DNA of 22,794 nucleotides from an uncultured Cryptobacterium sp. GTDB taxonomy: Bacteria; Actinomycetota; Coriobacteriia; Coriobacteriales; Eggerthellaceae. The position numbers were made by a program, and so were the translations under genes. The notes under the pieces were generated by a model. The model saw nothing but the letters and a program-made list of their open reading frames with translations. It ran no database searches and was not told where the DNA came from. Shown here one piece after another: positions 7,392-15,818 of this stretch (within the stretch, counting starts at the first letter, position 1; every line of letters begins with the position of its first letter). Where the stretch lies: assembly GCA_900554685.1 (NCBI GenBank), contig USIG01000016.1:1-22794 (forward strand), given 5' to 3'.

Positions 7392-8738
7392 TTGAAAGCA
7401 GCTTACGTGGTTAAGGATAAAAAACATAAAGGTAAAAAACAGCCAGGAAGAGGACTGGGCCAAAAGGAAAAGAAATTCCTTCATCTAAAGGAATTCTCTC
7501 AGGGAAAGCCAAACGAATTATCGCTCAATGTTCTTGAGCAAAAAGCAGCTGATCTAGAAGAGCCGCCTCGCAGATTCGGTTTTTGGCGTCTGCGAAGCAA
7601 AAATTCCTCTGGGTCAGCTGCTCATTCGCTGTTTTCTCCTTCTGCTCATACTTCCGAGGACTCCTCCTCTTCGAGGGGTTCTTCTTCGATAAGTACATCT
7701 TCAGCATCTTCTCGTAAGAAAAAGAAAAAAACCCAAACTGACACTAAAAGATCTTCATCGGATTCTTCTTTTTTGGGTGCGGACTCTCAGGCGGAAATCA
7801 AAAATCGCCAAAAACGTCGCAAACGCTATCGCTATTTCAGTATCGCGGTGGTGATAGTGCTTTGTGTTGCGTTTTTAGGAGCAGGTGGTTACTGGTTCTA
7901 TCAAGAACAGGTAAAGTTAAGCACCAGCGTGGGTGTACTCCACCAAGCCTGTGACATCATCGCAAAAAGCGATGAAGTAACCGTGTCGGTGGATGAGTAT
8001 TTCCAGACAAGTTTTAACGACGACACAATTGATACGGCAACAAATCTTAAAGAGCAGCTTCCTTCGGTGAGGGAAGATTTAGATTCAGCCCGTGTGTATG
8101 CGCAGAAGGCTCGTGATGAATTAGAAGGTTCTCAGCGTGATAAAGAGGCTGCGGATCATGTATTAGCTACCATTGTTTCCCGTGAAACAATGCTTGATTG
8201 TGCTGATAAACGCCTTGATGATGACATTGTAGCGAAAAAAGCAATAGATTTAGTTACCCAGGCGCAGGGCTGTATTAATGAGGGTAATGCGCTCTTAGCT
8301 CAGTCGGCACAGGTAATTTCCCATACCACTGAAGACACCGTTGCTCAATCTACGGAATATACGACGTCGGCAAAGGCTCAGTTTGAGGAAGCTAAGTCAT
8401 ATTTGCAGCAGGCGCAGGAGTGCTACCAAGATGCTGATTTCACAGACTTACAGGAATATATCAATCTTAAGAGTGAAGCGGCAGGGCAAGCACTTGCCTC
8501 TAATGCTGCAATTCTTATCCAGGATAAAAAGACCGCTGAATCTTATAACGACGAATATAACAAGATAGATGCACAAGCAACTGCTCTTGCAAAAAACCTT
8601 CCTTCGGACTTAACCCAGTTAGTCGTTGAAGTGTATGCAGAAAATCAGGATCCACTCATACAGGATTATGAAAAAGCGCGATCCGATGCAGCAACTCACG
8701 ATGCGTTTCTGCGTGATTATTTGGGAACAAATTCATAA
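7392..8738 (+). CDS. Single-pass membrane protein with basic/Ser-rich cytoplasmic tail
   Basis: A protein of up to 448 residues that I do not recognise. The first in-frame start is a TTG at 7392, only 1 nt from TAGGA; a GTG at 7407 is an alternative with a poor ribosome binding site, so the start is uncertain. Residues 1-30 are Lys/Arg-rich and 70-145 are Ser-rich ending in KNRQKRRKRYRY, a strong positive-inside signal. One membrane helix (about 148-169, YFSIAVVIVLCVAFLGAGGYWF) follows. The outer 275 residues are Ala/Glu/Gln/Asp-rich, almost lack proline and look helical, possibly coiled coil. It follows the DinG gene by 32 bp on the same strand. An envelope or cell-division scaffold is conceivable, but nothing in the sequence proves it. 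Confidence 0.8.
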   Translation: MKAAYVVKDKKHKGKKQPGRGLGQKEKKFLHLKEFSQGKPNELSLNVLEQKAADLEEPPRRFGFWRLRSKNSSGSAAHSLFSPSAHTSEDSSSSRGSSSISTSSASSRKKKKKTQTDTKRSSSDSSFLGADSQAEIKNRQKRRKRYRYFSIAVVIVLCVAFLGAGGYWFYQEQVKLSTSVGVLHQACDIIAKSDEVTVSVDEYFQTSFNDDTIDTATNLKEQLPSVREDLDSARVYAQKARDELEGSQRDKEAADHVLATIVSRETMLDCADKRLDDDIVAKKAIDLVTQAQGCINEGNALLAQSAQVISHTTEDTVAQSTEYTTSAKAQFEEAKSYLQQAQECYQDADFTDLQEYINLKSEAAGQALASNAAILIQDKKTAESYNDEYNKIDAQATALAKNLPSDLTQLVVEVYAENQDPLIQDYEKARSDAATHDAFLRDYLGTNS

Positions 8739-8798
8739 CTTGACAAAAACAAGACCTGAAAGAACTTAAAAAACGTTATTCAATGGTTGCCTAAATAA

Positions 8799-8827
8799 GA
8801 AAGCTTCAATCAAGGAAAGCTTTAATC
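8799..8827. repeat. Short direct repeat with hairpin potential
   Basis: GAAAGCTTCAATC (8799-8811) recurs as GAAAGCTTTAATC (8815-8827), period 16. The AAAGCTT and AAGCTTT cores can also pair (7 bp, 10 nt loop). No T-run follows, so it is not a typical terminator. It lies in the 289 bp gap before the M28-like gene, which otherwise holds that gene's promoter. Confidence 0.5.
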
Positions 8828-8929
8828 GGGTAAGTCACGCATGTGGAGGGAAAAAAAGAAAAAGCTATAGCGAAATTGTGAAAAAACAACGAACAGGTTC
8901 AACTAAGAAGCTTATATGTGTGTGGTATC

Positions 8930-8959
8930 GTGAGACGGATTATATAAATGGCGTATACT
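8930..8959 (+). promoter_or_regulatory. Promoter candidate for the M28-like gene
   Basis: GTGAGA (8930-8935), an 18 nt spacer and TATACT (8954-8959). A second TATACT lies at 8971-8976. The ATG at 9028 is preceded by AAGGGG (9017-9022). Confidence 0.4.
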
Positions 8960-9027
8960 TATAAGGTCTGTATACTAATTTACTTTGAAACGCGTAAGCG
9001 CAAATAACATAACCAAAAGGGGCTCCT

Positions 9028-12000
9028 ATGGCTGAAATAATGGATGATGTTGTTCATCTATCGCAAGAGATCGGTCCTCATCCTGCGGGAACCGAAGAAG
9101 AACAACAGGCGGCACTGTATTTAGCAGAAGAAATACAGCGAGAATCAGGCTTTCCGGCGGTAATTGAAGATTTTCAGTGCGTGACAAATTACCTGGTTCC
9201 GAGCTTGGTTTGTTTTGGTTTGGCGCTCGTTGCTGTTGTGATTTCTATTGTTTTACCAGTAGCGGTGATCCCCTGCTTTATTGCGGTAGCGCTTGCTGCG
9301 GTTTTGTATGGATGTGAAGTCTTCCACAAACCAGTGCTATCCCGCTTTTTACGTACCGGGGCAAGTCAAAATGTCGTGGCTAAATATCAGCCTACTCCTA
9401 TAGGAGGGGTTGCCCGTCGCCGCAAGGTTATCCTGATTGCTAATTACGATACTGGCAAAGTACTTAAAGAAGAAGAATTGCCTTTTGCGGGCATTCTTCC
9501 TTATATTCAAAAAGCATCAACAGTTGCGCTTGCGGTTGCTGCGGTACTTCTTTTGCTGCGTATGACCATATTCGCCACTGATACAGGTGCGTTGTCCTCA
9601 ATCATAACGATGCTCCTTGTCGTATGCGCAGTATTGTTTGTTGTTCCTTTAGTTCGCGCTGGTCTTCACCTTACTGCGCCCTATAGCCAATCTGCTAACA
9701 ATAATGCTGCGGGTGTTTCAGTATTGCTTGATGTTGCTCGCCAGGTAGGAAATGGGCTGGTTAGTAACGAGGAGGCAATGGAGCGCGCAAAACAAGAAGG
9801 AACGTATGTCCATGGTGAATCTGCTGCTCGTGCTGCAGGATTGGTTCCCGAAGGAGCTTCTCTTGAATATGACTCTAAGGTAAGCCCCCAAGAATCTCTT
9901 GCAGCAGCAAAAGCAGCTATTGCTGCGTTAACTGGCAAACCGGTTGCCGATAAAGTTCCTGTAACCGATATTTCTTCACGCCTAGTAAAAGGTGGTGGAC
10001 TTGAACCTGTTGATGAGGAAGCGATTTCAAGTGTTCATTTTGAGGTAAGCGAAACTCCTCAAATTAAATCAGAGCGACCAGGTCGTTTCCGTACCATGGT
10101 TTCAATGGAAGAGGAAGCATCCGGTGCGGAAAACGAATCAATGGAAGAGGAACAACCTTACCAACAGCACCAGCTTTCTCCTCGTGAACAGGTGGAAAGA
10201 GAAATAGAGGAAAAACAATCGCAAGCTCTTGATGAGGAAGAATCAAAAGAGAAAGCTTCTCTTGAGGCTTCCCAAAAAGTACCAGCATCATCGTTTGAGC
10301 GCCCTGCGCCTTTTGCAGCAATGAGTAACCCTATGCCAAATGTTGGTTCTTCGGTTGATAAAACTCCTGCATGGGCTAAAGCAGCGCAGGCAAAGGCCCG
10401 TAAAAATAAACCTGAAGAAAGTCAGCCCCATAAAGTGGCACGTTCTCGTTACGCCGATACCGTTGCTGCTCATTTAATGGAGAACCAATATGAGCGTCAG
10501 CGTAGAGAAGATGCTGAGAGGGCTTATCAGCAGTCACAAGAAGAAGAACCTCTCAGCGAAAACCCAGAATTGGCTTCTCGCTTAGCTGCTCTTCGTTCGG
10601 AAATTGAGATGACTGAAGCTCCTCATATTTCTGCTTCAACGCAAGCAGCGCTTGATAATATGCAGGCGCCTACGGAAGCTGCTCCAAAAACAAAAGAAAC
10701 TCAAGAAGCACAATCTGTTTCTGCTCTGCCGTCCCAAGGGGTAACAGATGAAGAAGTTATTGAGTTATCTGATCAAGCATCTAGCGAAGTAAGCGCACCC
10801 GTTTCAGATATCCGCGAGAACACGCAAGTGTTAAACGAGTCAACACAAGGTATGCAGCCAGTTCGAGCTTCGCAAAAACCAGCACGTGTTTCTGTCTCCC
10901 ATAAAGATGTTTCTCATGAAGGAGCTTCTACTCAAGAGATGCCTGCAGTTGAGATGCCTACAGTCGGTCAGGCAACTGGAGATGCTCAAGAATCGGTAGC
11001 TCGCGGTACTTCTGAAGCATTCAATTCTCAGAGAGTGTCGGTTCGAAACGCTGAGGATACCGAGCAATCAAGGGAGCCTTTAAGCGATAAAACACCTGAA
11101 TCTAGTGAGAGGGAAGTTTCAGGTCATAGCAGCTTGAGGCAAAAATCTTCTCAATCCATTCGAAAAGCGGCTGGTCTTTCCCATGCATTCGCTTCTCGCT
11201 TGAAGTCTGTTGCCTCTCATAAACAGGGAAGCGCTTCTGGTCAGACGCTCGACGAAGAGCCACTACAACCAGAAGTAAACCAAAAGGGAGCACCTCAGTC
11301 CCCAGAGGCATCCGCTCAGTCTTTGGAGGCTTCTACTCAATCAAACGATATGGTGTCCGAAGCACCTAAACAGTCACATCATCAAGTGCTTCACACTCAG
11401 GCACAAACGAAATCGGCACCAGCTGCTGGTAAGGTACAGGAAGCAGAGAAAGAAGAGGAATATACCTCTCAGGCACCTGCACCCCATAAAACTGCTGCTA
11501 TTTCACCTATTGATGTTTCCCAGTTCATGGATAAAGGAAATAAAGACGACGAAGAGTTTTCTGAAGAGGAACCCTTCAATGAATCTGATTTCTACGAAAC
11601 AGCAGCTTCGGAATTTAATACACCGAACTTCCTTGATCAACGTGTAGATGCTGCCGAAACACAGCGAGTCTCTTCGGAGCGTATTCAAGAGGCTATTCAG
11701 GAAGCAAGTGCGCACGAACCGATCATTGAGCCTCGTGAGGTTGAGGAAGAATCTTCCGTTGCGTCTCCTATTGTGGGTATGGAATCCATGATTCCTCAAG
11801 TTCCGCTGGATGCTCAGCCAAAAGAAAAGGATGCGCCAAAACGTCAAGTCATTGTACTGCCTGACGTAATGGCTCCTCATGCTACTTCCAATGAAGGATC
11901 TAAGCAGCGTGCACCTATGGCAGAAACCAACGAAGACAGCAAAGCTGGCTCAAAGGCGCTCTTATCAAACATGTTGCCACGTATTGGCGATACAGGAGCA

Positions 12001-13191
12001 AGCACTCCTGTTACTTCGGATAAGAAAGATTCGTTTGGCTTAAATCTTCCTCCTCTTGGGGAAGAGTCCCCTAAAAATTCTGCGGTATCTGCAACAGGAT
12101 CATTCTCTACTGTTGGTGGTACTGGCTCGTTTGCCCCTGTAGGAGATGAGCTGGTTGCCGATATCGATCCTGAGGATCGTTACGTAGAAGACGCTGATGA
12201 TTCAGCATATGATGAGGACTATACCGAGACAGGCGCGTATGCAGGACGCGGATACGTTGATATGCCTAAGTCTCGTGCAGGACGCCTGTTTGGTAAATTC
12301 CGCAAGAAAAAGAAGAATAAGCAAGAAGAGGTTTCAGTTAACGATTGGGTTAACGTAGATGATTCCTATGATGCTCGCAGTGTAGGTAAGGCACGAGGAG
12401 ATTGGTCGAGCTTCCGCCAGGAAGAAGACGAAGTATCTGCTTCCGCCCAGCAGTCTCAGGGTACCAATGATGGCTTCGTCGATATTGATTACCACGATAC
12501 TGATTTCGATAATCGCCGAGGATGGAATGGCGGTGCGTTCTCTCTCAGCCGTTTGAAGAAATCGCATCCTGCAGGTTCTGCCCCAGAGGAATCTCAAGAA
12601 TTTGATGAATTAACTGAAGAACAGTCTCATCCTATGGATGATAACAATCTGGTCGAGGTTAATCCCGCTGTTCGTATGGATGGAGATAGGGATACCGCAG
12701 AGCAGATAAATCGTGAATTACGAAAACTGCAGGATTTCCGCCATCCTGACATCAACACAGAAGTATGGTTTGTTGCGTTGGGGTCTGATTATTATTCGCA
12801 TTCCGGTATGACAGCATTCTTGGATGAACATGCTGACGAAATGAAGGGCGCGGTAATCGTTAACCTTGAGGCTCTCGGTGCTGGTACGTTATCTATTGTT
12901 GAGCAGGAAAGTTCTACCTTTAAGACGTATCGTCCTTCCTCTCGTATCAAGCGTTTTGTGCGTCAGGCAAGCGATCGATCAGGGGTAGCCTATAGGACTG
13001 CGACGCTGAATAGGCGCGATACCTCTGCTACGGTTGCTATGGCGCGTGGAATTCAGGCCTTTACGGTAGCGGGAATGGGAGATGGCAATACCGCTCTCTA
13101 TTCTGCGGAGAACGATATTGTTGAAAACCTCGATCCTGAGGCAATGAAGGATGCTTCAAAGTTTATTATGGCAATTTTGAAGTCGATCTAG
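9028..13191 (+). CDS. Membrane protein with a split M28-like (apparently inactive) peptidase fold and a giant disordered insert
   Basis: A 1387-residue protein. The N-terminus resembles M28 aminopeptidases (LSQEIGPHPAGTEEEQQAA) but carries two hydrophobic pairs, about 55-95 and 155-213, predicted as four membrane helices. The strand that normally holds the first zinc ligand reads VILIANYDT (HxD becomes N139-Y-D141). The next ligand motif (usually GAxDNxSG) reads SANNNAAG, with Asn for Asp. About 980 residues of Ser/Glu/Gln/Ala/Pro-rich, low-complexity sequence follow, with a basic cluster (RLFGKFRKKKKNK) near the end. The fold resumes at about 1240: VWFVALGSDYYSHSG where M28 enzymes have GAEE (D1254-Y1255), VNLEALGAG with E1281 for Asp, and LYSAEND at 1357-1363 where His is expected. 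A non-catalytic scaffold is the simplest reading. A clear AAGGGG ribosome binding site supports the start, and a terminator follows. Confidence 0.85.
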   Translation: MAEIMDDVVHLSQEIGPHPAGTEEEQQAALYLAEEIQRESGFPAVIEDFQCVTNYLVPSLVCFGLALVAVVISIVLPVAVIPCFIAVALAAVLYGCEVFHKPVLSRFLRTGASQNVVAKYQPTPIGGVARRRKVILIANYDTGKVLKEEELPFAGILPYIQKASTVALAVAAVLLLLRMTIFATDTGALSSIITMLLVVCAVLFVVPLVRAGLHLTAPYSQSANNNAAGVSVLLDVARQVGNGLVSNEEAMERAKQEGTYVHGESAARAAGLVPEGASLEYDSKVSPQESLAAAKAAIAALTGKPVADKVPVTDISSRLVKGGGLEPVDEEAISSVHFEVSETPQIKSERPGRFRTMVSMEEEASGAENESMEEEQPYQQHQLSPREQVEREIEEKQSQALDEEESKEKASLEASQKVPASSFERPAPFAAMSNPMPNVGSSVDKTPAWAKAAQAKARKNKPEESQPHKVARSRYADTVAAHLMENQYERQRREDAERAYQQSQEEEPLSENPELASRLAALRSEIEMTEAPHISASTQAALDNMQAPTEAAPKTKETQEAQSVSALPSQGVTDEEVIELSDQASSEVSAPVSDIRENTQVLNESTQGMQPVRASQKPARVSVSHKDVSHEGASTQEMPAVEMPTVGQATGDAQESVARGTSEAFNSQRVSVRNAEDTEQSREPLSDKTPESSEREVSGHSSLRQKSSQSIRKAAGLSHAFASRLKSVASHKQGSASGQTLDEEPLQPEVNQKGAPQSPEASAQSLEASTQSNDMVSEAPKQSHHQVLHTQAQTKSAPAAGKVQEAEKEEEYTSQAPAPHKTAAISPIDVSQFMDKGNKDDEEFSEEEPFNESDFYETAASEFNTPNFLDQRVDAAETQRVSSERIQEAIQEASAHEPIIEPREVEEESSVASPIVGMESMIPQVPLDAQPKEKDAPKRQVIVLPDVMAPHATSNEGSKQRAPMAETNEDSKAGSKALLSNMLPRIGDTGASTPVTSDKKDSFGLNLPPLGEESPKNSAVSATGSFSTVGGTGSFAPVGDELVADIDPEDRYVEDADDSAYDEDYTETGAYAGRGYVDMPKSRAGRLFGKFRKKKKNKQEEVSVNDWVNVDDSYDARSVGKARGDWSSFRQEEDEVSASAQQSQGTNDGFVDIDYHDTDFDNRRGWNGGAFSLSRLKKSHPAGSAPEESQEFDELTEEQSHPMDDNNLVEVNPAVRMDGDRDTAEQINRELRKLQDFRHPDINTEVWFVALGSDYYSHSGMTAFLDEHADEMKGAVIVNLEALGAGTLSIVEQESSTFKTYRPSSRIKRFVRQASDRSGVAYRTATLNRRDTSATVAMARGIQAFTVAGMGDGNTALYSAENDIVENLDPEAMKDASKFIMAILKSI

Positions 13192-13214
13192 AAAAGCTTC
13201 ATTCAAGACAAATT

Positions 13215-13252
13215 AAAAAGGCTTGGTAGAAATAAATCTGCCAAGCCTTTTT
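13215..13252. terminator. Bidirectional terminator between the M28-like gene and ldh
   Basis: AAAAAGGCTTGG (13215-13226) pairs with CCAAGCCTTTTT (13241-13252), extended by TAGA/TCTG inside, with a short AT loop. A- and T-runs on both sides serve both converging genes. Confidence 0.9.
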
Positions 13253-13299
13253 GTGAGTTACTAAACTTCTTTGCTAAACCTTTATCTATTCCTTGAGCA

Positions 13300-14256
13300 C
13301 TAATCAAAAGAAATCTGATCAATCATATTACGCAATGTTTGCGCAGAAGCTTGAAGGTGGAGTGCTTCCTCTTCGCTAAGGTTGAGAGGAATTTGGAATT
13401 CAACACCGGAGCTGCCTACAATAGCGGGCATACTCATGACAACATCCTTTACGCCTTGCAGTTCGGGCCAGAAGTTTGAAACAGTCATGATTGATTTCTC
13501 GTCGCGGATGATTGCTTCACAAATTCGGGTTACAGAAGGAGCAATTCCAAAATAGGTTGCACGCTTTTTCTGGATGATCTCATAGGCACTATTGCGAACC
13601 TCATCCTCGATAGTTTTTCTCATAGCCTCAGGGTTATCAAACCCGCGCAGACGGAAAAAATCATCAATATGAATACCAGAGATATTTGCCAAGCTCCAAA
13701 CTGCCAATTCGCTATCGCCGTGTTCGCCAATAATGCGCGCATGAACATGACGGGGGTCAACATCAAGAGTGTGCCCCAGGATATATTTCAAGCGAGCGCT
13801 GTCAAGAACGGTTCCTGAACCCATGACACGCTCTTTAGGGAGTCCAGAAAGCTTCATTACAACCTGGGTCAATATATCAACGGGATTAGAGACAACAACG
13901 ATAATGCCTCCAAAATCCTGCTCCATGATAGAAGTAACTACTTCTTTAAGGATTGATACGTTGGTCTGAAGAAGATCAAGGCGAGTTTCACCTGGTTTTT
14001 GGTTGGCACCTGCCGCTATTACTACAATGGAGGCATCTGCTAAGTCTTTGTAGGTTCCTGCATAAACATTCATAGGGCTGTAGTAGGGAACACCGTGGGC
14101 GATATCAAGAGCTTCACCTTCTGCTCGTTCAGTGTTGACATCAATGAGAACCATTTCAGAAAACAGACTCGACTGCATAAGACTAAAAGCGCAGGTAGAC
14201 CCTACAAAGCCGCACCCAACAACGGCAACTTTTCTATTGTAGATAGTGTTATTCAT
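13300..14256 (-). CDS. ldh: L-lactate dehydrogenase
   Basis: NAD-dependent enzyme that reduces pyruvate to L-lactate, regenerating NAD+ in fermentation. The 318 residues are full length. GCGFVGS at 14-20 is the Rossmann nucleotide loop and D39 at the end of the second strand favours NAD. The mobile-loop segment is GANQKPGETR (83-92), where Q86 is the residue that selects pyruvate over oxaloacetate and R92 assists catalysis; malate dehydrogenases have Arg at the Gln position. D152 and R155 lie in GTVLDSAR, and H179 in GEHGDS is the proton donor/acceptor. GAGGA lies about 9 nt upstream of the ATG at 14256. The gene diverges from the alcohol dehydrogenase, suggesting shared control of reductive end-product formation. 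Confidence 0.93.
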   Translation of the reverse strand: MNNTIYNRKVAVVGCGFVGSTCAFSLMQSSLFSEMVLIDVNTERAEGEALDIAHGVPYYSPMNVYAGTYKDLADASIVVIAAGANQKPGETRLDLLQTNVSILKEVVTSIMEQDFGGIIVVVSNPVDILTQVVMKLSGLPKERVMGSGTVLDSARLKYILGHTLDVDPRHVHARIIGEHGDSELAVWSLANISGIHIDDFFRLRGFDNPEAMRKTIEDEVRNSAYEIIQKKRATYFGIAPSVTRICEAIIRDEKSIMTVSNFWPELQGVKDVVMSMPAIVGSSGVEFQIPLNLSEEEALHLQASAQTLRNMIDQISFD

Positions 14257-14294
14257 GGTTATGCTTCCTCGTATACAACCTTTTGAATATATAG

Positions 14295-14308
14295 TACTTA
14301 CGCAAGTA
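14295..14308. promoter_or_regulatory. Inverted repeat upstream of ldh, possible operator
   Basis: TACTT-ACGC-AAGTA, a perfect 5 bp dyad, lies about 40 bp upstream of the ldh start and close to AT-rich -10-like sequence (TATATA) on the minus strand. It does not match the Rex consensus well. The regulator is unknown. Confidence 0.3.
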
Positions 14309-14385
14309 TCCTATCATGACTCTATAAGAGCAACGCTGGGCAATTCGTGCTTTATTGTTTGCTTGTTGGAGACAATGTATCTCGC

Positions 14386-14415
14386 TTGCTGTCCTTGTTA
14401 AAGCATGCTTAAAAT
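14386..14415 (+). promoter_or_regulatory. Promoter candidate for the alcohol dehydrogenase
   Basis: TTGCTG (14386-14391), an 18 nt spacer and TAAAAT (14410-14415). A 10 bp palindrome AAGCATGCTT (14401-14410) fills the spacer just upstream of the -10 and could be an operator. Confidence 0.45.
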
Positions 14416-14450
14416 AACAAAAAATAACTCCCTTGCAGAAAGAGGTTTAT

Positions 14451-15509
14451 ATGAAGGCGCTTGTACATGATGGAGCGGGTTCTATCGCTTTGGTAGACAG
14501 ACCGAAACCCGAACTTATAGCAGCAAGTGATGCTTTGGTGCGCGTTACGCGTTCGACGATTTGCACAAGTGACCTCCACATACTAAAAGGCGTTGTACCT
14601 CGTGCCCTTCCTAATACCGTGTTAGGCCATGAGTTTGTGGGAGTAATCGATGAGGTAGGTTCTGATGTTACTAAGGTAAAACCAGGCGATCGAGTGGCGG
14701 TTAACTGTGAAACCTTTTGCGGAGAATGCTATTTTTGTCAGCACGGATGGGTTAACAACTGCGAACAGGGCGGTTGGGAGTTAGGCTGTCGGATTGATGG
14801 CTGCCAGGCAGAATATGTTCGCGTACCTTATGCTGATAACACATGCACGATAATTCCCCGCACGGTAACTGACGAGGATGCCCTGTTTTTAGGCGACATT
14901 CTTGCTACAGGTTGGTGGGGATCGCGTATCGCTGATATCCAACAAGGGTCTACTGTTGCGGTGATTGGTGCCGGTCCGGTCGGTCTTACCACGATGATGT
15001 GTGCGCGCCTCAAAGATCCGGAAAAAATTATTGCGATCGATATCGACGATAAGCGTTTGCTTTGCGCCTCTGAACAAGGGTTAGCTGATCAAACAATAAA
15101 TCCTTCACGAGAATCGCTCGATGCGATAGAGGCGGTGGTCCGTTTACTGACGCATGGACGGGGTGCTGATGCGGTTATAGAAGCAGCGGGAGGAAAGGAT
15201 ACTTTTGAAATGGAGTGGCGCATCGCTCGCCCTAATGCAACCGTAGTCATTTCAGCCATGTATGAAACCCCACAGATGCTTCCGCTCCCTTTAATGTATG
15301 GGAAGAATCTTACCTTTAAAACGGGCGGCGTCGATGCCAGCGGACTCGATGAGGTAATGGCCCTTATTGAGGAAAAGAAACTTGATACCAGCTGCTTAAT
15401 TTCAAAGCGCTTTGCTCTAAACGATATCCTGGAAGCATATCGATTCTTTGAAGCACGTGAAGACGATTGCTTGAAAGTGGTTATTACTCCATGGGAAGAG
15501 CGCTCTTAG
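14451..15509 (+). CDS. Zinc-dependent medium-chain alcohol dehydrogenase
   Basis: A 352-residue MDR-family oxidoreductase that interconverts alcohols and aldehydes or ketones with NAD(P). The ATG at 14451 is chosen over a TTG at 14433 because AAAGAGG sits 5 nt upstream. Catalytic zinc ligands are C38 (TICTSD) and H60-E61 (GHEFVG), with D149 a possible further ligand. The structural zinc cysteines C90, C93, C96 and C104 (CGECYFC...NNC) are all present. GAGPVG at 173-178 binds the nucleotide. Overall it resembles the 2-propanol/butanediol and sorbitol dehydrogenase groups; the substrate cannot be fixed from sequence. The stop codon lies inside the first unit of a 36 bp tandem array that continues downstream. 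Confidence 0.9.
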   Translation: MKALVHDGAGSIALVDRPKPELIAASDALVRVTRSTICTSDLHILKGVVPRALPNTVLGHEFVGVIDEVGSDVTKVKPGDRVAVNCETFCGECYFCQHGWVNNCEQGGWELGCRIDGCQAEYVRVPYADNTCTIIPRTVTDEDALFLGDILATGWWGSRIADIQQGSTVAVIGAGPVGLTTMMCARLKDPEKIIAIDIDDKRLLCASEQGLADQTINPSRESLDAIEAVVRLLTHGRGADAVIEAAGGKDTFEMEWRIARPNATVVISAMYETPQMLPLPLMYGKNLTFKTGGVDASGLDEVMALIEEKKLDTSCLISKRFALNDILEAYRFFEAREDDCLKVVITPWEERS

Positions 15510-15678
15510 ACGCGGACTATTTAGTTCTCCTAGGCGTGCATTACCTCATGGAAAGCGCGCTCTTAGGTGTGGACTATTGCCCTACAGGAAGCGCGCTCTT
15601 GGGCATGCATTATTATCCGGGACGAGCGCTCTTAGGCGCACGCTATTGCCTCATGGGAAGCGCGCTCTTTGGCGCACG
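15481..15678. repeat. Degenerate 36-bp tandem array beginning inside the alcohol dehydrogenase gene
   Basis: Six units run end to end: 15481-15516, 15517-15540, 15541-15573, 15574-15609, 15610-15642, 15643-15678. Lengths are 36, 24, 33, 36, 33 and 36, all multiples of three. Most units share a core like AAGCGCGCTCTTAGG, and the first contains a perfect 12 bp palindrome AAGAGCGCTCTT (15496-15507). The first unit covers the last nine codons and the stop of the alcohol dehydrogenase. In another frame the array reads as a 12-residue repeat (YYSMGRALLDAD, YCPTGSALLGMH, YCLMGSALFGAR). The rest of the gap to the tRNA (15679-15798) shows nothing recognisable. Confidence 0.85.
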
Positions 15679-15798
15679 TTGGAAAGAAGGGTCGCAAAGA
15701 GAACTTCTCGGGCGAAAAAATTGCTGTCGTCACTACTATTATTCTCAGGGCGGCGTGGACTTAAAGAGGATTTCCCTAGCCAAGATGTTTTCATGCGC

Positions 15799-15804
15799 TA
15801 TACT
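15799..15804 (+). promoter_or_regulatory. -10 box for the tRNA-Gly gene
   Basis: TATACT lies 14 nt before the tRNA 5' end, giving a predicted start near 15811 and a leader of about 8 nt, as usual for tRNA genes. The -35 region is not convincing. Confidence 0.5.
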
Positions 15805-15818
15805 GTCTTTGCTTATAT

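Noticed and set aside
8740..8771. Consensus TTGACA just after the 448-residue gene as a promoter
   Set aside because: No acceptable -10 at 16-18 nt spacing; the closer promoter at 8930-8959 is preferred.
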